From CAYUWM01 sp964448395 (lineage in GTDB: Bacteria; Chloroflexota; Dehalococcoidia; E44-bin15), in assembly GCA_964448395.1 (NCBI GenBank), contig CAYUWM010000012.1, positions 1 to 35,749 on the forward strand: DNA of 35,749 nt, written 5' to 3'. The notes below the pieces were generated by a model that did no database searches, was not told where the DNA came from, and saw nothing but the letters and a program-made list of their open reading frames with translations. Made by a program: the position numbers and the translations under genes. How positions within the stretch are numbered: the stretch's first letter is position 1; each line of letters opens with the position of its first letter. Positions 7,342-15,027 of the stretch are shown here, in pieces.

Positions 7342-8901
7342 TCAGCCTTCCTTGATACTTTTAATCGCCCGGGGCAGGGCCGGCAGCAGGTCGCTGGCTA
7401 CCATGCCGGCATCGCCAATCTCCTCACGTACCATCTGCCCGGCAGCCCCGTGCAGATACACCCCGCAGGCGGCAGCAGCCGTATAGGGGAGCCCCTGCGC
7501 CAGGAGCCCTGCGATAGCGCCAGCGAGCACATCCCCGGTACCCGCCGACGCCAGTCCGGGATTGGCAGCCGAGCTCACCTTCGCATCGCCGCCAGGGGAA
7601 GCTACAATCGTATGCGCCCCCTTCAGCACCACCGTTTTGCTCCACTCCTTGGCCGCGTTCCTGGCCGCTTTCAGCCTGTCCTGACAGTTTTCACCGACAG
7701 AGTGTTTACTGAGCCTTTTCATCTCCCCCGGATGGGGAGTAAGTATAGCATCCCGCTCTAACATCCGCCACCAGTGAGGGGTCTGGGATAAGGCATTGAG
7801 TCCATCTGCGTCCAGCACCAGCGCCGGGGAGAGCGAGGCAGGCATCTCCATCAGCGAGGCCATAATAAAAGCCTGCACCTCGGGGTGCTGGCTCAGCCCG
7901 CACCCCATCAGCAGCACATCGTAATCTGCCAGCCGCTCGTGAAGCGCCTTCGACGCCCCGCTGCCGATGAACCCCGGCGTGGACTCGGGAAGCGGCGCAT
8001 ATGTAACCTCGGTCAGTTTCGCCGCCAGGATTGGATGGAGGCTGCGGGCGCACGCCAGTGTGACTAATCCGGCACCCACCCGCATCGCCCCTTCGCAGGC
8101 AAGGTAAGCCGCACCGATGTAATTGAGCGAGCCGGCGCAGACCAGCACCTTCCCGAATGTTCCTTTATGCGCCCCTCCGGACCTGGCGGGGAGCATCGTT
8201 CGCACATAGTTCTCGGTGATCAGCTCGGTGTCGATACCGGCACCCAGGTCTGCCGGTATGCCGATGTCGGCAACCACCAGATCGCCGGCAAGGTCACGCC
8301 CTGGGAAAGAGAAGAACCCGACCTTGGGGTATCCCAGCGTGATTGTCAGATCGGCGGCGAGGCACAACGGGTCAGCGGCTCCGCTATCTGCATCCAGCCC
8401 TGAGGGCAGGTCCACCGCCACCACACCCGGACCGTGATGATGGCCTTTGACCGCCCACACCCGAGTGATTATATCCTTGATTACCCCTTCCAGGGGTCGC
8501 AGCTTACCCGTGCCGAATATCGCATCTATAACCACATCGCAGGAGGCAAGGATACCATCGAGCTCCTTAAAACCCTTGTCCTCCTCCGCGATGGTGACCG
8601 GTATACCACGATCCGATACTATGCGATAATTTGAATCGTCGTCTTTGCGCGGGCGGCAGAGGTAGATATTGAGCCTCGCTCCCCAGTCGTGGAGGTGCCG
8701 TGCGGCGACCAGGCCGTCACCGCCGTTATTGCCCGGACCCACCAGCACCAGGATGTCCCTTCCTGCGGCACCGCCGAGCCACTCGTTCACCCGCTGGGCG
8801 ATAGCTAGGCCCGCGTTCTCCATGAGCGCCGATGGCGGCACGCCCCGCTTATCGCAGCGGCGCTCAAGCTCCACCATCTCCTTCACGGTTACTATCTTCA
8901 A
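7342..8901 (-). CDS. nnr: Bifunctional NAD(P)H-hydrate epimerase/dehydratase
   Basis: Nnr repairs NAD(P)H that has been hydrated by heat or by GAPDH side activity. The N-terminal YjeF_N domain (about 1-215) epimerises R- and S-NAD(P)HX: SALMENAG, LVGPGNNGGDGLVAARHL and VVAVDLPSGLDAD are its signature. The C-terminal ribokinase-like domain (about 225-515) is the ADP-dependent dehydratase: AHKGTFGKVLVCAGS, the LTPHPGEMKRL motif and NPGLASAGTGDVLAGAIAG, with the conserved Asp in TGDVL. The length of 519 is typical of the fused bacterial form. Its start overlaps the end of acpS by four bases (ATG within the acpS stop region), a sign of coupled translation. Confidence 0.96.
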   Translation of the reverse strand: MKIVTVKEMVELERRCDKRGVPPSALMENAGLAIAQRVNEWLGGAAGRDILVLVGPGNNGGDGLVAARHLHDWGARLNIYLCRPRKDDDSNYRIVSDRGIPVTIAEEDKGFKELDGILASCDVVIDAIFGTGKLRPLEGVIKDIITRVWAVKGHHHGPGVVAVDLPSGLDADSGAADPLCLAADLTITLGYPKVGFFSFPGRDLAGDLVVADIGIPADLGAGIDTELITENYVRTMLPARSGGAHKGTFGKVLVCAGSLNYIGAAYLACEGAMRVGAGLVTLACARSLHPILAAKLTEVTYAPLPESTPGFIGSGASKALHERLADYDVLLMGCGLSQHPEVQAFIMASLMEMPASLSPALVLDADGLNALSQTPHWWRMLERDAILTPHPGEMKRLSKHSVGENCQDRLKAARNAAKEWSKTVVLKGAHTIVASPGGDAKVSSAANPGLASAGTGDVLAGAIAGLLAQGLPYTAAAACGVYLHGAAGQMVREEIGDAGMVASDLLPALPRAIKSIKEG

Positions 8902-9263
8902 CCAGTCCCCCCGATGGCCGAAGCTAGCGCATAATCCCTGGAATGGGACAGGCTGATAGCTATCTCTCCCAGCCCCAGCTCTTCGGCTCTGCGCCGCGCC
9001 CCGCCGTAAAGGTAGACCAGCGGCTTGCCGTCAGGATCGGGCAGAACCTCGATCTCCCTCCAGCCGACACCCTTTATACCGGTGCCCAGAGCCTTCATCA
9101 CCGCCTCCTTGGCGGCGAAGCGGGCGGCGAGTTCCGGGGCGCGGTCGCGACAATGATCGCGCTCCGCTTCGGTATAGACCCGCTTGAAGAAGCGCTCCCC
9201 CCAACGGGCGACCGCTGCCTCAATACGGTCGATCTCTACCAAATCAATACCAATGTTATACAT
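8898..9263 (-). CDS. acpS: Holo-[acyl-carrier-protein] synthase
   Basis: AcpS moves 4'-phosphopantetheine from CoA to the serine of acyl carrier protein. The start MYNIGIDLVEIDRIE with D7 as metal ligand, the FAAKEAVMKALG helix with the second metal-binding glutamate, and the SLSHSRDYALA end are all present. Starting at the ATG at 9263 gives 121 residues, the family norm. The frame is open further upstream to 9386, with another ATG at 9278, but a promoter with its -10 at 9280-9285 leaves only the 9263 ATG downstream of the expected transcription start near 9273. No Shine-Dalgarno site is visible, which fits a leader of about ten bases. It heads the operon acpS-nnr-coaX-coaBC-valS-arsM. Confidence 0.93.
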   Translation of the reverse strand: MYNIGIDLVEIDRIEAAVARWGERFFKRVYTEAERDHCRDRAPELAARFAAKEAVMKALGTGIKGVGWREIEVLPDPDGKPLVYLYGGARRRAEELGLGEIAISLSHSRDYALASAIGGTG

Positions 9264-9279
9264 CAGCGATTCAGCCATT

Positions 9280-9308
9280 AGTATACCACATTCTATCGTC
9301 ACTCTAAA
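9280..9308 (-). promoter_or_regulatory. Promoter of the acpS-to-arsM operon
   Basis: On the minus strand a -35 box TTTAGA (9308-9303) is followed after 17 bases by an extended -10, TGG then TATACT (9285-9280). Transcription should begin near 9273, about ten bases before the acpS ATG at 9263. The near-absence of a leader decides the acpS start. Confidence 0.65.
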
Positions 9309-9351
9309 TCCTTCTCGGGGAGCTAAGTTAGAGAAAAAAATCACAATGTTA

Positions 9352-9380
9352 TTGATTTTCACCGGACGTCGTGATATAAT
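9352..9380 (+). promoter_or_regulatory. Promoter of the thyX-remnant/folD/fhs operon
   Basis: TTGATT (9352-9357) and TATAAT (9375-9380) are 17 bases apart, so transcription should begin near 9387. The -10 lies inside a perfect 13-base dyad, GTGATATAATCAC (9371-9383), which a repressor could use. The transcript has about 228 bases before folD; the first part of it encodes the ThyX-like remnant. Confidence 0.7.
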
Positions 9381-9409
9381 CACCATTTGGGCGAAAGTCC
9401 CGAGTGCAT

Positions 9410-9577
9410 ATGATATACGTGTCCCTGATCAGTTACACCCCTGATCCCGAGCGCACGAACGCCGCCGCTGCCCGCATTTCTAACTCAACTGTCGACACCG
9501 CCGAACCCTTGAAGAAGCCCACGACGGATACCGCCGATCACCTGTTCAATCACATGCTTGGTAGAGTTGGTCGGTAA
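9410..9577 (+). pseudogene. thyX: ThyX N-terminal remnant (55 codons)
   Basis: A short open frame of 55 codons begins MIYVSLISYTPDPER and continues AAAARISNS. This is the pattern of the start of flavin-dependent thymidylate synthase, where a strand like VKLISYTPDPE is followed by AAAARLCYS. Further on, DTADHLFNHMLGRVG resembles the helix that leads to the GH(xS)xxEH region, but the frame ends at a TAA (9575-9577) and the FAD-binding RHRxxS motif that defines ThyX is absent. The remaining 37 bases before folD hold no further ThyX sequence, so most of the gene is gone. It has its own good promoter and sits next to folD, whose product methylene-THF is the ThyX substrate, which supports the reading. 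A functional micropeptide is possible but less likely. Confidence 0.6.
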
Positions 9578-9614
9578 AAAAGGGCGATAGGAATAAGAAA
9601 GGAGTTTACATAAA

Positions 9615-10499
9615 ATGCCAGCACAGATAATTAAAGGGGCCGAGATAGCCAAGGAGATCCGTGCCGAGCTGAAGACAAAGGTAGATGAACTGAAGAAGAA
9701 GGGGGTAACCCCCGGCCTGTTCATCATCCGAGTCGGAGAGGACCCGGCATCGGTGTCCTACGTCACCGCCAAGACCAAGGCCAGCGAGGAGCTGGGCATC
9801 ATGTCTGAGACCCTGGTCTACCCCGCGGATACCAAGGAAGAGATCATCCTCGCCAAGATCGAGGAACTGAACAAGGATCCCAAGTGGAACGGCATGCTGG
9901 TTCAGCTGCCCCTGCCCAAGCACATCGATGAGGATAAGGTGCTCAATCTCATCGACCCCAAGAAGGATGTCGACGGCTTCCACCCGGTCAACGTGGGCAA
10001 GCTTCTGATCGGGGATCCATTTTTCATGCCCTGCACCCCCCACGGCGTACAGGAGCTACTGGTGCGCAGCGGCAACAGCCCGGAAGGCAAGCATGTGGTT
10101 ATCTGCGGGCGCAGCAATATAGTGGGCAAGCCGGTAATGGCCATCCTCATTCAGAAGAAGGCAGGAGCCAATGCCACAGTTACTATGGTGCATACCGGCA
10201 CGAAGAACATGGCTTCGATAACCAAGCAGGCGGATATCATCATCGCGGCCATGGGTAAAGCCAAGGCAATAACGGCCGATATGGTTAAGGACGGTGTAGT
10301 CGTCATCGATGTTGGGGTCAACCAAGTAGGCACGGCCGCCGACGGCAAGCGGATACTGGTGGGCGATACCGACTTTGAGACGATCAAGGAGAAGGCCAAG
10401 GCTATAACCCCCGTGCCCGGCGGTGTGGGACCGATGACGGTTACCATGCTGATGATGAACACCGTACGGGCGGCGGAGATGCAGGCGGGGTTAAAATAG
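9615..10499 (+). CDS. folD: Methylene-THF dehydrogenase/methenyl-THF cyclohydrolase
   Basis: FolD interconverts 10-formyl-, 5,10-methenyl- and 5,10-methylene-tetrahydrofolate with NAD(P). The catalytic pair is visible as Y49 and K53 in SYVTAKTKASEELGI; the folate site appears in MLVQLPLPKHIDEDKVL and DVDGFHPVNVGKL, the Rossmann part in VVICGRSNIVGKPV, and the end motif in PVPGGVGPMTVTMLM. The 294-residue length is normal. An AAGGAG lies ten bases before the ATG. It is followed at 34 bases by the amidohydrolase-fold gene and then fhs, so the two consecutive C1 steps formate to formyl-THF to methylene-THF are encoded together. This is the methyl-branch entry of the Wood-Ljungdahl pathway, or ordinary C1 supply. 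Confidence 0.96.
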   Translation: MPAQIIKGAEIAKEIRAELKTKVDELKKKGVTPGLFIIRVGEDPASVSYVTAKTKASEELGIMSETLVYPADTKEEIILAKIEELNKDPKWNGMLVQLPLPKHIDEDKVLNLIDPKKDVDGFHPVNVGKLLIGDPFFMPCTPHGVQELLVRSGNSPEGKHVVICGRSNIVGKPVMAILIQKKAGANATVTMVHTGTKNMASITKQADIIIAAMGKAKAITADMVKDGVVVIDVGVNQVGTAADGKRILVGDTDFETIKEKAKAITPVPGGVGPMTVTMLMMNTVRAAEMQAGLK

Positions 10500-10533
10500 A
10501 CTATAAAATAAAAACTAAATTCAAGGAGGAGAA

Positions 10534-11460
10534 ATGGCAGAGAACCTAGCAGAGATCAAAGCAGTAGACATGATGAACTACCCCACCGAGGCGGGATTCG
10601 AGGAGTACCTGTTCGATTGGGAAGAGTTCAAGATCATGGCGCGATCCACGTTTAAGACCCAGTTCGGCGGCGTGCCGCCCACCAGGGAGCAGTTCAAGAA
10701 GATCAAGGAGCAGGGGTTCATGCCCGGCCATAACAGCCCCGAGGAGCTGTTGAAGACCATGGACGAGGTAGGCTTCGAGTACGTGGTGATCACCGATGTC
10801 AAGATGTGGTCATACCACTTCCACCATCAGATCATTATGGAATACCCCCACGAGGACATCTACAAGATGGTGAAGAAGGGTAAGGGCAGGATAATCGGCG
10901 GCGCCAGCTACAATCCGTTCCGCATCGACAAGAGCATCGAGGAGATAAACAAGGCGGTCAAGGAGTACGGCTTCAAGTACGTTTACATGCACCCCATCAC
11001 CTTCGGGCTCGCCCCGTCGGATGCCAAGTTATATCCGCTGTACGCCAAGTGCAGCGAGCTGGGCATCCCCGTCGGCATGCAGGTAGGCCATTCGGCAGAG
11101 CCGCTGCCCAGCTGGGTGGGTCACCCCATGGAGGTGGACAAGGTCGCCATCGACTTCCCCGACCTCAAGATCAACATGTCGCACACCGGTTACCCATGGG
11201 TCGACGAGTGGTGCTCCATGATCTTCCGCCATCCCAACGTCTACGGCGATATCTCCGCCTATAACCCGCGCAATCTTACCGCCGAGACAGTCAAGTTCAT
11301 GAACAGCAGCCGCGGGCGGGAGAAGGTCATGTTCGGCTCCAACAGCTACGGCCTGAAGCTGACCAAGGAGCAGTTCCTCGACCTGCAGATAAAGGATGAG
11401 ACTAAGCAGCGTGTGCTGCGGGACAACGCAATAGAGTTCCTCGGTCTCAATAAGAAGTAA
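10534..11460 (+). CDS. Amidohydrolase-2 family protein with altered metal site
   Basis: A 308-residue TIM-barrel protein of the PF04909 (ACMSD-like) amidohydrolase family. The later half is easily recognised: IPVGMQVGHSAEP, LKINMSHTGYPWVDEW, NVYGDISAYN and KVMFGSNSYGLKL. Family enzymes hold a metal with an HxH on strand 1, a His on strand 5 and an Asp on strand 8. Here strand 1 reads IKAVDMMNYP, so both His are gone, and the strand 8 Asp of the usual FGSD is Asn. The strand 5 and strand 6 His remain. It may be a non-hydrolytic relative or use another site. An AGGAGG lies just before the ATG. Its place between folD and fhs suggests a role with folate C1 units, but no reaction can be assigned. 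Confidence 0.85.
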   Translation: MAENLAEIKAVDMMNYPTEAGFEEYLFDWEEFKIMARSTFKTQFGGVPPTREQFKKIKEQGFMPGHNSPEELLKTMDEVGFEYVVITDVKMWSYHFHHQIIMEYPHEDIYKMVKKGKGRIIGGASYNPFRIDKSIEEINKAVKEYGFKYVYMHPITFGLAPSDAKLYPLYAKCSELGIPVGMQVGHSAEPLPSWVGHPMEVDKVAIDFPDLKINMSHTGYPWVDEWCSMIFRHPNVYGDISAYNPRNLTAETVKFMNSSRGREKVMFGSNSYGLKLTKEQFLDLQIKDETKQRVLRDNAIEFLGLNKK

Positions 11461-11502
11461 GATTCCGCTCCAAGTGAGCGTAAATAAAACAAGGAGATAT
11501 AT

Positions 11503-13266
11503 ATGGCATATGATGCAGTAAAGATGAAGGACTGGCAGATTTCGGAAGCTGCCGAAGCCAACATGCCGACCCCCGACGAGTGGCGGGAGAAGATGGGCCT
11601 GGAGAAGGACGAGATTATCCCCTACGGGAGGACCCCCAAGCTCGACTTCATCAAGATAATGGACCGCCTCAAGGACAAGCCCGACGGCAAGTATATCGAG
11701 GTGACCGCCATCACCCCGACACCGCTGGGTGAGGGCAAGAGCACCACATCGTGCGGCCTGATGGAGGGCATGGGTAAGCGCGGCCTCAACGTAGGCGGCG
11801 CCCTGCGCCAGCCGTCCGGTGGTCCTACGATGAACGTTAAAGGCACCGCCGCTGGCGGCGGCAACGCGCTGCTGATCCCCATGACCGAGTTCTCCATGGG
11901 TCTCACCGGCGACATCAACGATATCATGAACGCCCACAACCTGGCGATGGTTGCCGTCACCGCCAGGATGCAGCATGAGCGCAACTACAATGACGAGCAG
12001 TTGAAGCGGCTCACCGGCATGCGCCGGCTGGATATCGACCCCACCCGGGTGGAGATGGGCTGGATCATTGACTTCTGCGCTCAGAGCCTGCGCAACATGG
12101 TCATCGGCCTCGGCGGACGCATGGACGGCTTCACCATGCAGTCCAAGTTCGGCATCGCGGTCAGCTCAGAGCTGATGGCGATGCTGTCCATCGTCAGGGA
12201 CCTCGCCGACATGCGGGAGCGGATGGACAACATCACCGTGGCCTTCGACAAGAGCGGCAAGGCAGTCACCACCGGCGACCTGGAGGTGGGCGGCGCCATG
12301 ACCGCCTGGATGCGCAACACCATCAACCCCACGCTGATGTGCACGGTTGAGTACCAGCCCTGCATGGTCCACGCCGGACCCTTCGCCAATATCGCAGTGG
12401 GGCAGTCGTCCATCATCTCAGACCGTATCGGCCTGAAGATGTTCGACTATCACGTAACCGAGAGCGGTTTCGCTGCCGATATCGGCTTTGAGAAGTTCTG
12501 GAACGTCAAGTGCCGCCTCAGCGGCCTCAAACCGCACGTCTCGGTGCTTACCAGCACCATCCGCGCCCTCAAGATGCACGGTGGCGGCCCCAAGGTGGTG
12601 GCCGGAAAGGCGCTGCCTGAGGAGTACACCAAGGAAAACCTGGAGCTCCTGGAGAAGGGCCTGTCCAACATGGTGCACCACATAAATACCATCCGGGCCT
12701 CCGGCATCAACCCGGTGGTGTGCGTCAACTGCTTCCACACCGACACCAAGGATGAGATCGCCATGGTGAGGAAGGCGGCCGAGGATGCGGGGGCGCGCTG
12801 CGCCGTGTCCACGCACTGGGCCGACGGCGGCGAAGGCGCGCTGGAACTGGCCGACGTGGTCAAGGAGGCCTGCGACGAGGCGAACGAGTTCAAGTTCCTC
12901 TATCCCCTCGAAACGAAGCTGCGGGAGAGGGTGGATAAGATCGCCAAGGTGGTATACGGGGCCGACGGCGTCTCATGGACACCGGAGGCAGCGGAGAAGG
13001 CTAAGATGCTGGAGGGCGACCCCAAGTACGACGATTACACCACCATGATGGTTAAAACACACCTCAGCCTGAGCCACGACCCGGTACTGAAGGGCGTCCC
13101 CAAGGGATGGACCCTTCCCGTCCGCGACGTGCTCATCTATTCCGGCGCCAAGTTCCTCTGTCCCTGCGCCGGTACCATCACCCTGATGCCCGGAACCAGC
13201 TCCAATCCGGCCTTCAGGAAGGTGGACGTGGACACCAAGACGGGCAAGGTCAGCGGCCTGTTCTAA
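11503..13266 (+). CDS. fhs: Formate-tetrahydrofolate ligase
   Basis: Fhs joins formate to tetrahydrofolate with ATP, giving 10-formyl-THF; it is the formate-fixing step of the Wood-Ljungdahl methyl branch and also supplies purine synthesis. The P-loop is TPLGEGKST at about 73-81; further signatures are LRQPSGGPTMNVKGTAAGGG, MTEFSMGLTGDINDI, THWADGGEGALELA and the C-terminal CPCAGTITLMPG. At 587 residues it is slightly longer than many bacterial forms (about 555-560), mainly through the N-terminal segment. AAGGAG precedes the ATG at good spacing. A strong terminator 24 bases after the stop closes the operon. Confidence 0.96.
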   Translation: MAYDAVKMKDWQISEAAEANMPTPDEWREKMGLEKDEIIPYGRTPKLDFIKIMDRLKDKPDGKYIEVTAITPTPLGEGKSTTSCGLMEGMGKRGLNVGGALRQPSGGPTMNVKGTAAGGGNALLIPMTEFSMGLTGDINDIMNAHNLAMVAVTARMQHERNYNDEQLKRLTGMRRLDIDPTRVEMGWIIDFCAQSLRNMVIGLGGRMDGFTMQSKFGIAVSSELMAMLSIVRDLADMRERMDNITVAFDKSGKAVTTGDLEVGGAMTAWMRNTINPTLMCTVEYQPCMVHAGPFANIAVGQSSIISDRIGLKMFDYHVTESGFAADIGFEKFWNVKCRLSGLKPHVSVLTSTIRALKMHGGGPKVVAGKALPEEYTKENLELLEKGLSNMVHHINTIRASGINPVVCVNCFHTDTKDEIAMVRKAAEDAGARCAVSTHWADGGEGALELADVVKEACDEANEFKFLYPLETKLRERVDKIAKVVYGADGVSWTPEAAEKAKMLEGDPKYDDYTTMMVKTHLSLSHDPVLKGVPKGWTLPVRDVLIYSGAKFLCPCAGTITLMPGTSSNPAFRKVDVDTKTGKVSGLF

Positions 13267-13290
13267 ACTACCAATAGATATAAAGCTAAA

Positions 13291-13320
13291 AGGGCGGCGC
13301 TTAAAGCGCCGCCCTTTTTT
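13291..13320 (+). terminator. Rho-independent terminator after fhs
   Basis: An 11-base perfect stem, AGGGCGGCGCT (13291-13301) with AGCGCCGCCCT (13305-13315), closed by a three-base TAA loop and followed by a run of T to 13320. It ends the folD operon; the A-run just before it makes it only partly symmetrical, but it has no converging gene to serve. Confidence 0.95.
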
Positions 13321-13326
13321 ATCACA

Positions 13327-13355
13327 TCGACAGCGGCTCGCAACCGCTTTATAAT
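13327..13355 (+). promoter_or_regulatory. Promoter of queA, leaderless
   Basis: TCGACA (13327-13332) and TATAAT (13350-13355) are separated by 17 bases. The expected start of transcription is about 13362, and the queA GTG is at 13363, so the mRNA would begin at the start codon itself. No Shine-Dalgarno site is present, in agreement. Confidence 0.75.
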
Positions 13356-13362
13356 TGCACCC

Positions 13363-14370
13363 GTGAAGACCAGCGATTTCGACTATCACCTGCCACCGGA
13401 GCTCATCGCCCAGACGCCGGTGGAGCCCCGCGACAGCTCACGGCTCATGGTGCTGTCGCGAGCCGATAATTCAAGCGCGCACCGCAGTTTCGCCGAGTTA
13501 AGTGAACTGCTCCGATCCGGCGACGTGCTGGTATTCAACGACAGCCGCGTTCTTCCCGCACGGCTCATGGGGCGCAAGGCCGACACCGGGGGGAAGGTTA
13601 AACTCCTGCTCCTCCGCCGCCTGGAGCCAGGGCTGTGGGAAGCGCTTGCCAAACCGTCTCGAAGCATCCGGGAGGGCACCAGAATAGAGCTCGATGGTCT
13701 TCAGGCGGAGGTGATACAGCGAAACAAAGGTGCCCTTAGAGTGGTGCGATTCTCGGATGAAGCCGCCCTAGAGCGAGCGGGGCAGGTGCCCCTGCCCCCC
13801 TATATCCACCGGCCTCTGGATGACCCGGAGCGCTATCAGACGGTCTACTCTCGGGTACAGGGCAGCGCCGCCGCCCCCACCGCCGGGCTGCATTTCACCG
13901 CCGAGCTGCTCGATTGCCTGGGAGAGAAAGGTGTAGAATTCGCTTTTGTGACCCTCCACGTGGGGCTGGACACCTTTGCGCCGGTACGGGAGGATGACCC
14001 CCGCGAGCACACGATACACAGTGAGTATGGCGAAATCGTACCCGAGGTAGCGAATGCGCTGAGCGAGGCCAGATCGGAGGGGCGCCGAATCATCGGCGTC
14101 GGCACCACCACCGCCAGGCTGCTGGAACAGGCCGCATCAAAGGGTGCCGGACTCGAGCCCTTCGCCGGCTGGACCGACCTGCTCATACTGCCCGGCCACC
14201 GGTTCCGGGCGCTGGACGGGATGATCACCAACTTCCACCTGCCGCGCACCACGCTGATCATGCTGGTGGCCGCATTCGCTGGCACGAAGCTCATCCTACA
14301 GGCTTATCATGAGGCGATAGACCACAGCTACCGCTTCTACAGCTTCGGTGATGCTATGTTAATCATCTAA
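13363..14370 (+). CDS. queA: tRNA preQ1 ribosyltransferase-isomerase
   Basis: QueA transfers and rearranges the ribosyl part of SAM onto preQ1 in the anticodon loop of tRNA, forming epoxyqueuosine. The start KTSDFDYHLPPELIAQTPVEPRDSS is diagnostic, as are LVFNDSRVLPARLMG, GSAAAPTAGLHFT, VTLHVGLDTFAPV and the end region GMITNFHLPRTTLIMLVAAFAG. The length, 335 residues, is normal. The GTG at 13363 is the only start giving the conserved N-terminus, and lies at the predicted transcription start, so the mRNA appears leaderless. No other queuosine gene (tgt, queG/H) is in the window. Confidence 0.96.
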   Translation: MKTSDFDYHLPPELIAQTPVEPRDSSRLMVLSRADNSSAHRSFAELSELLRSGDVLVFNDSRVLPARLMGRKADTGGKVKLLLLRRLEPGLWEALAKPSRSIREGTRIELDGLQAEVIQRNKGALRVVRFSDEAALERAGQVPLPPYIHRPLDDPERYQTVYSRVQGSAAAPTAGLHFTAELLDCLGEKGVEFAFVTLHVGLDTFAPVREDDPREHTIHSEYGEIVPEVANALSEARSEGRRIIGVGTTTARLLEQAASKGAGLEPFAGWTDLLILPGHRFRALDGMITNFHLPRTTLIMLVAAFAGTKLILQAYHEAIDHSYRFYSFGDAMLII

Positions 14371-14383
14371 TAATGCAACTTGA

Positions 14384-14439
14384 AATGTAACGTACATTAG
14401 GGTTATCATCATTTAATATATCTGTGGTAAGGGTTATCA
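14384..14439 (+). promoter_or_regulatory. Dyad and direct repeats before the rhomboid gene
   Basis: The short gap between queA and the rhomboid gene holds a perfect inverted repeat, AATGTA-ACG-TACATT (14384-14398), and two copies of AGGGTTATCA at 14399-14408 and 14430-14439, 31 bases apart, about three helical turns. They look like protein-binding sites that could control the rhomboid gene. The binding protein is unknown and no clear -10/-35 pair was found. Confidence 0.4.
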
Positions 14440-14445
14440 GGTTAA

Positions 14446-15027
14446 ATGCGATATAAAGGTTACCAGCGATTCTCCGAAACATACATCTTAGTAATTATTG
14501 CCGTATGCTTTATACTTTTTATCGCCAGCGAGGTCAGAGACAGCCTTAGCGGCACCCTCGGTTTGACACCGGCCACCTGGACATCGGAACCATGGACTAT
14601 CCTAACCAGCATCTTCATGCATAGCGGCATTCTACACATTTTATTTAACATGCTGGCACTATACTTCCTCGGCAGATACCTGTGCATGTTCATCGGAGAC
14701 AGATGGTTCCTCATCGTCTATTTCATCGGCGGCATAGTGGGCAGTTTCTTCTTCATACTCCTCGGCCCACAAAACGCGACTGTTGTAGGGGCATCGGGGG
14801 CTATCTTTGCCGTGGGAGGAGCACTCGCCATCACTGTACCTCAGATGAAGGTTATCATGTTCCCCATACCGATACCAATGCCATTATGGGTAGCCATTAT
14901 CGGGGGGTTCATAATAATCTCGTTCCTGCCCGGCGTGGCATGGGAGGCACACCTCGGCGGCCTGTTGACCGGACTGGCTATTGGCTATTACCTTCGAAGG
15001 AAGGGACCTCGACGTATAATTATCTAA
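14446..15027 (+). CDS. Rhomboid family intramembrane serine protease
   Basis: A 193-residue membrane protein with about six hydrophobic segments. Rhomboids cut transmembrane segments of other proteins inside the lipid bilayer. The catalytic serine is S117 in VVGASGAIFA, the partner histidine H169 in WEAHLGGLLTGLAIGY, and the HxxxN motif that forms the oxyanion site is H64-ILF-N68. The WR-like loop is replaced by PWTILTSIFMHSG. All key residues are present, so it should be active. No extra domain is attached. A weak AGG lies before the ATG. It follows queA by 75 bases and may have its own control (see the repeats at 14384-14439). Its substrate is unknown. Confidence 0.93.
   Translation: MRYKGYQRFSETYILVIIAVCFILFIASEVRDSLSGTLGLTPATWTSEPWTILTSIFMHSGILHILFNMLALYFLGRYLCMFIGDRWFLIVYFIGGIVGSFFFILLGPQNATVVGASGAIFAVGGALAITVPQMKVIMFPIPIPMPLWVAIIGGFIIISFLPGVAWEAHLGGLLTGLAIGYYLRRKGPRRIII

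Noticed and set aside
9264..9386. A longer N-terminus for acpS
   Set aside because: It would include the promoter and gives 41 residues not found in the 120-residue AcpS family.
9387..9614. A tetrahydrofolate riboswitch in the long leader of folD
   Set aside because: The leader is largely a coding remnant of ThyX and does not show the conserved THF riboswitch core as I know it.
11029..11976. A 315-residue minus-strand frame across the amidohydrolase/fhs border
   Set aside because: It crosses two well-supported genes on the other strand and has no family features.
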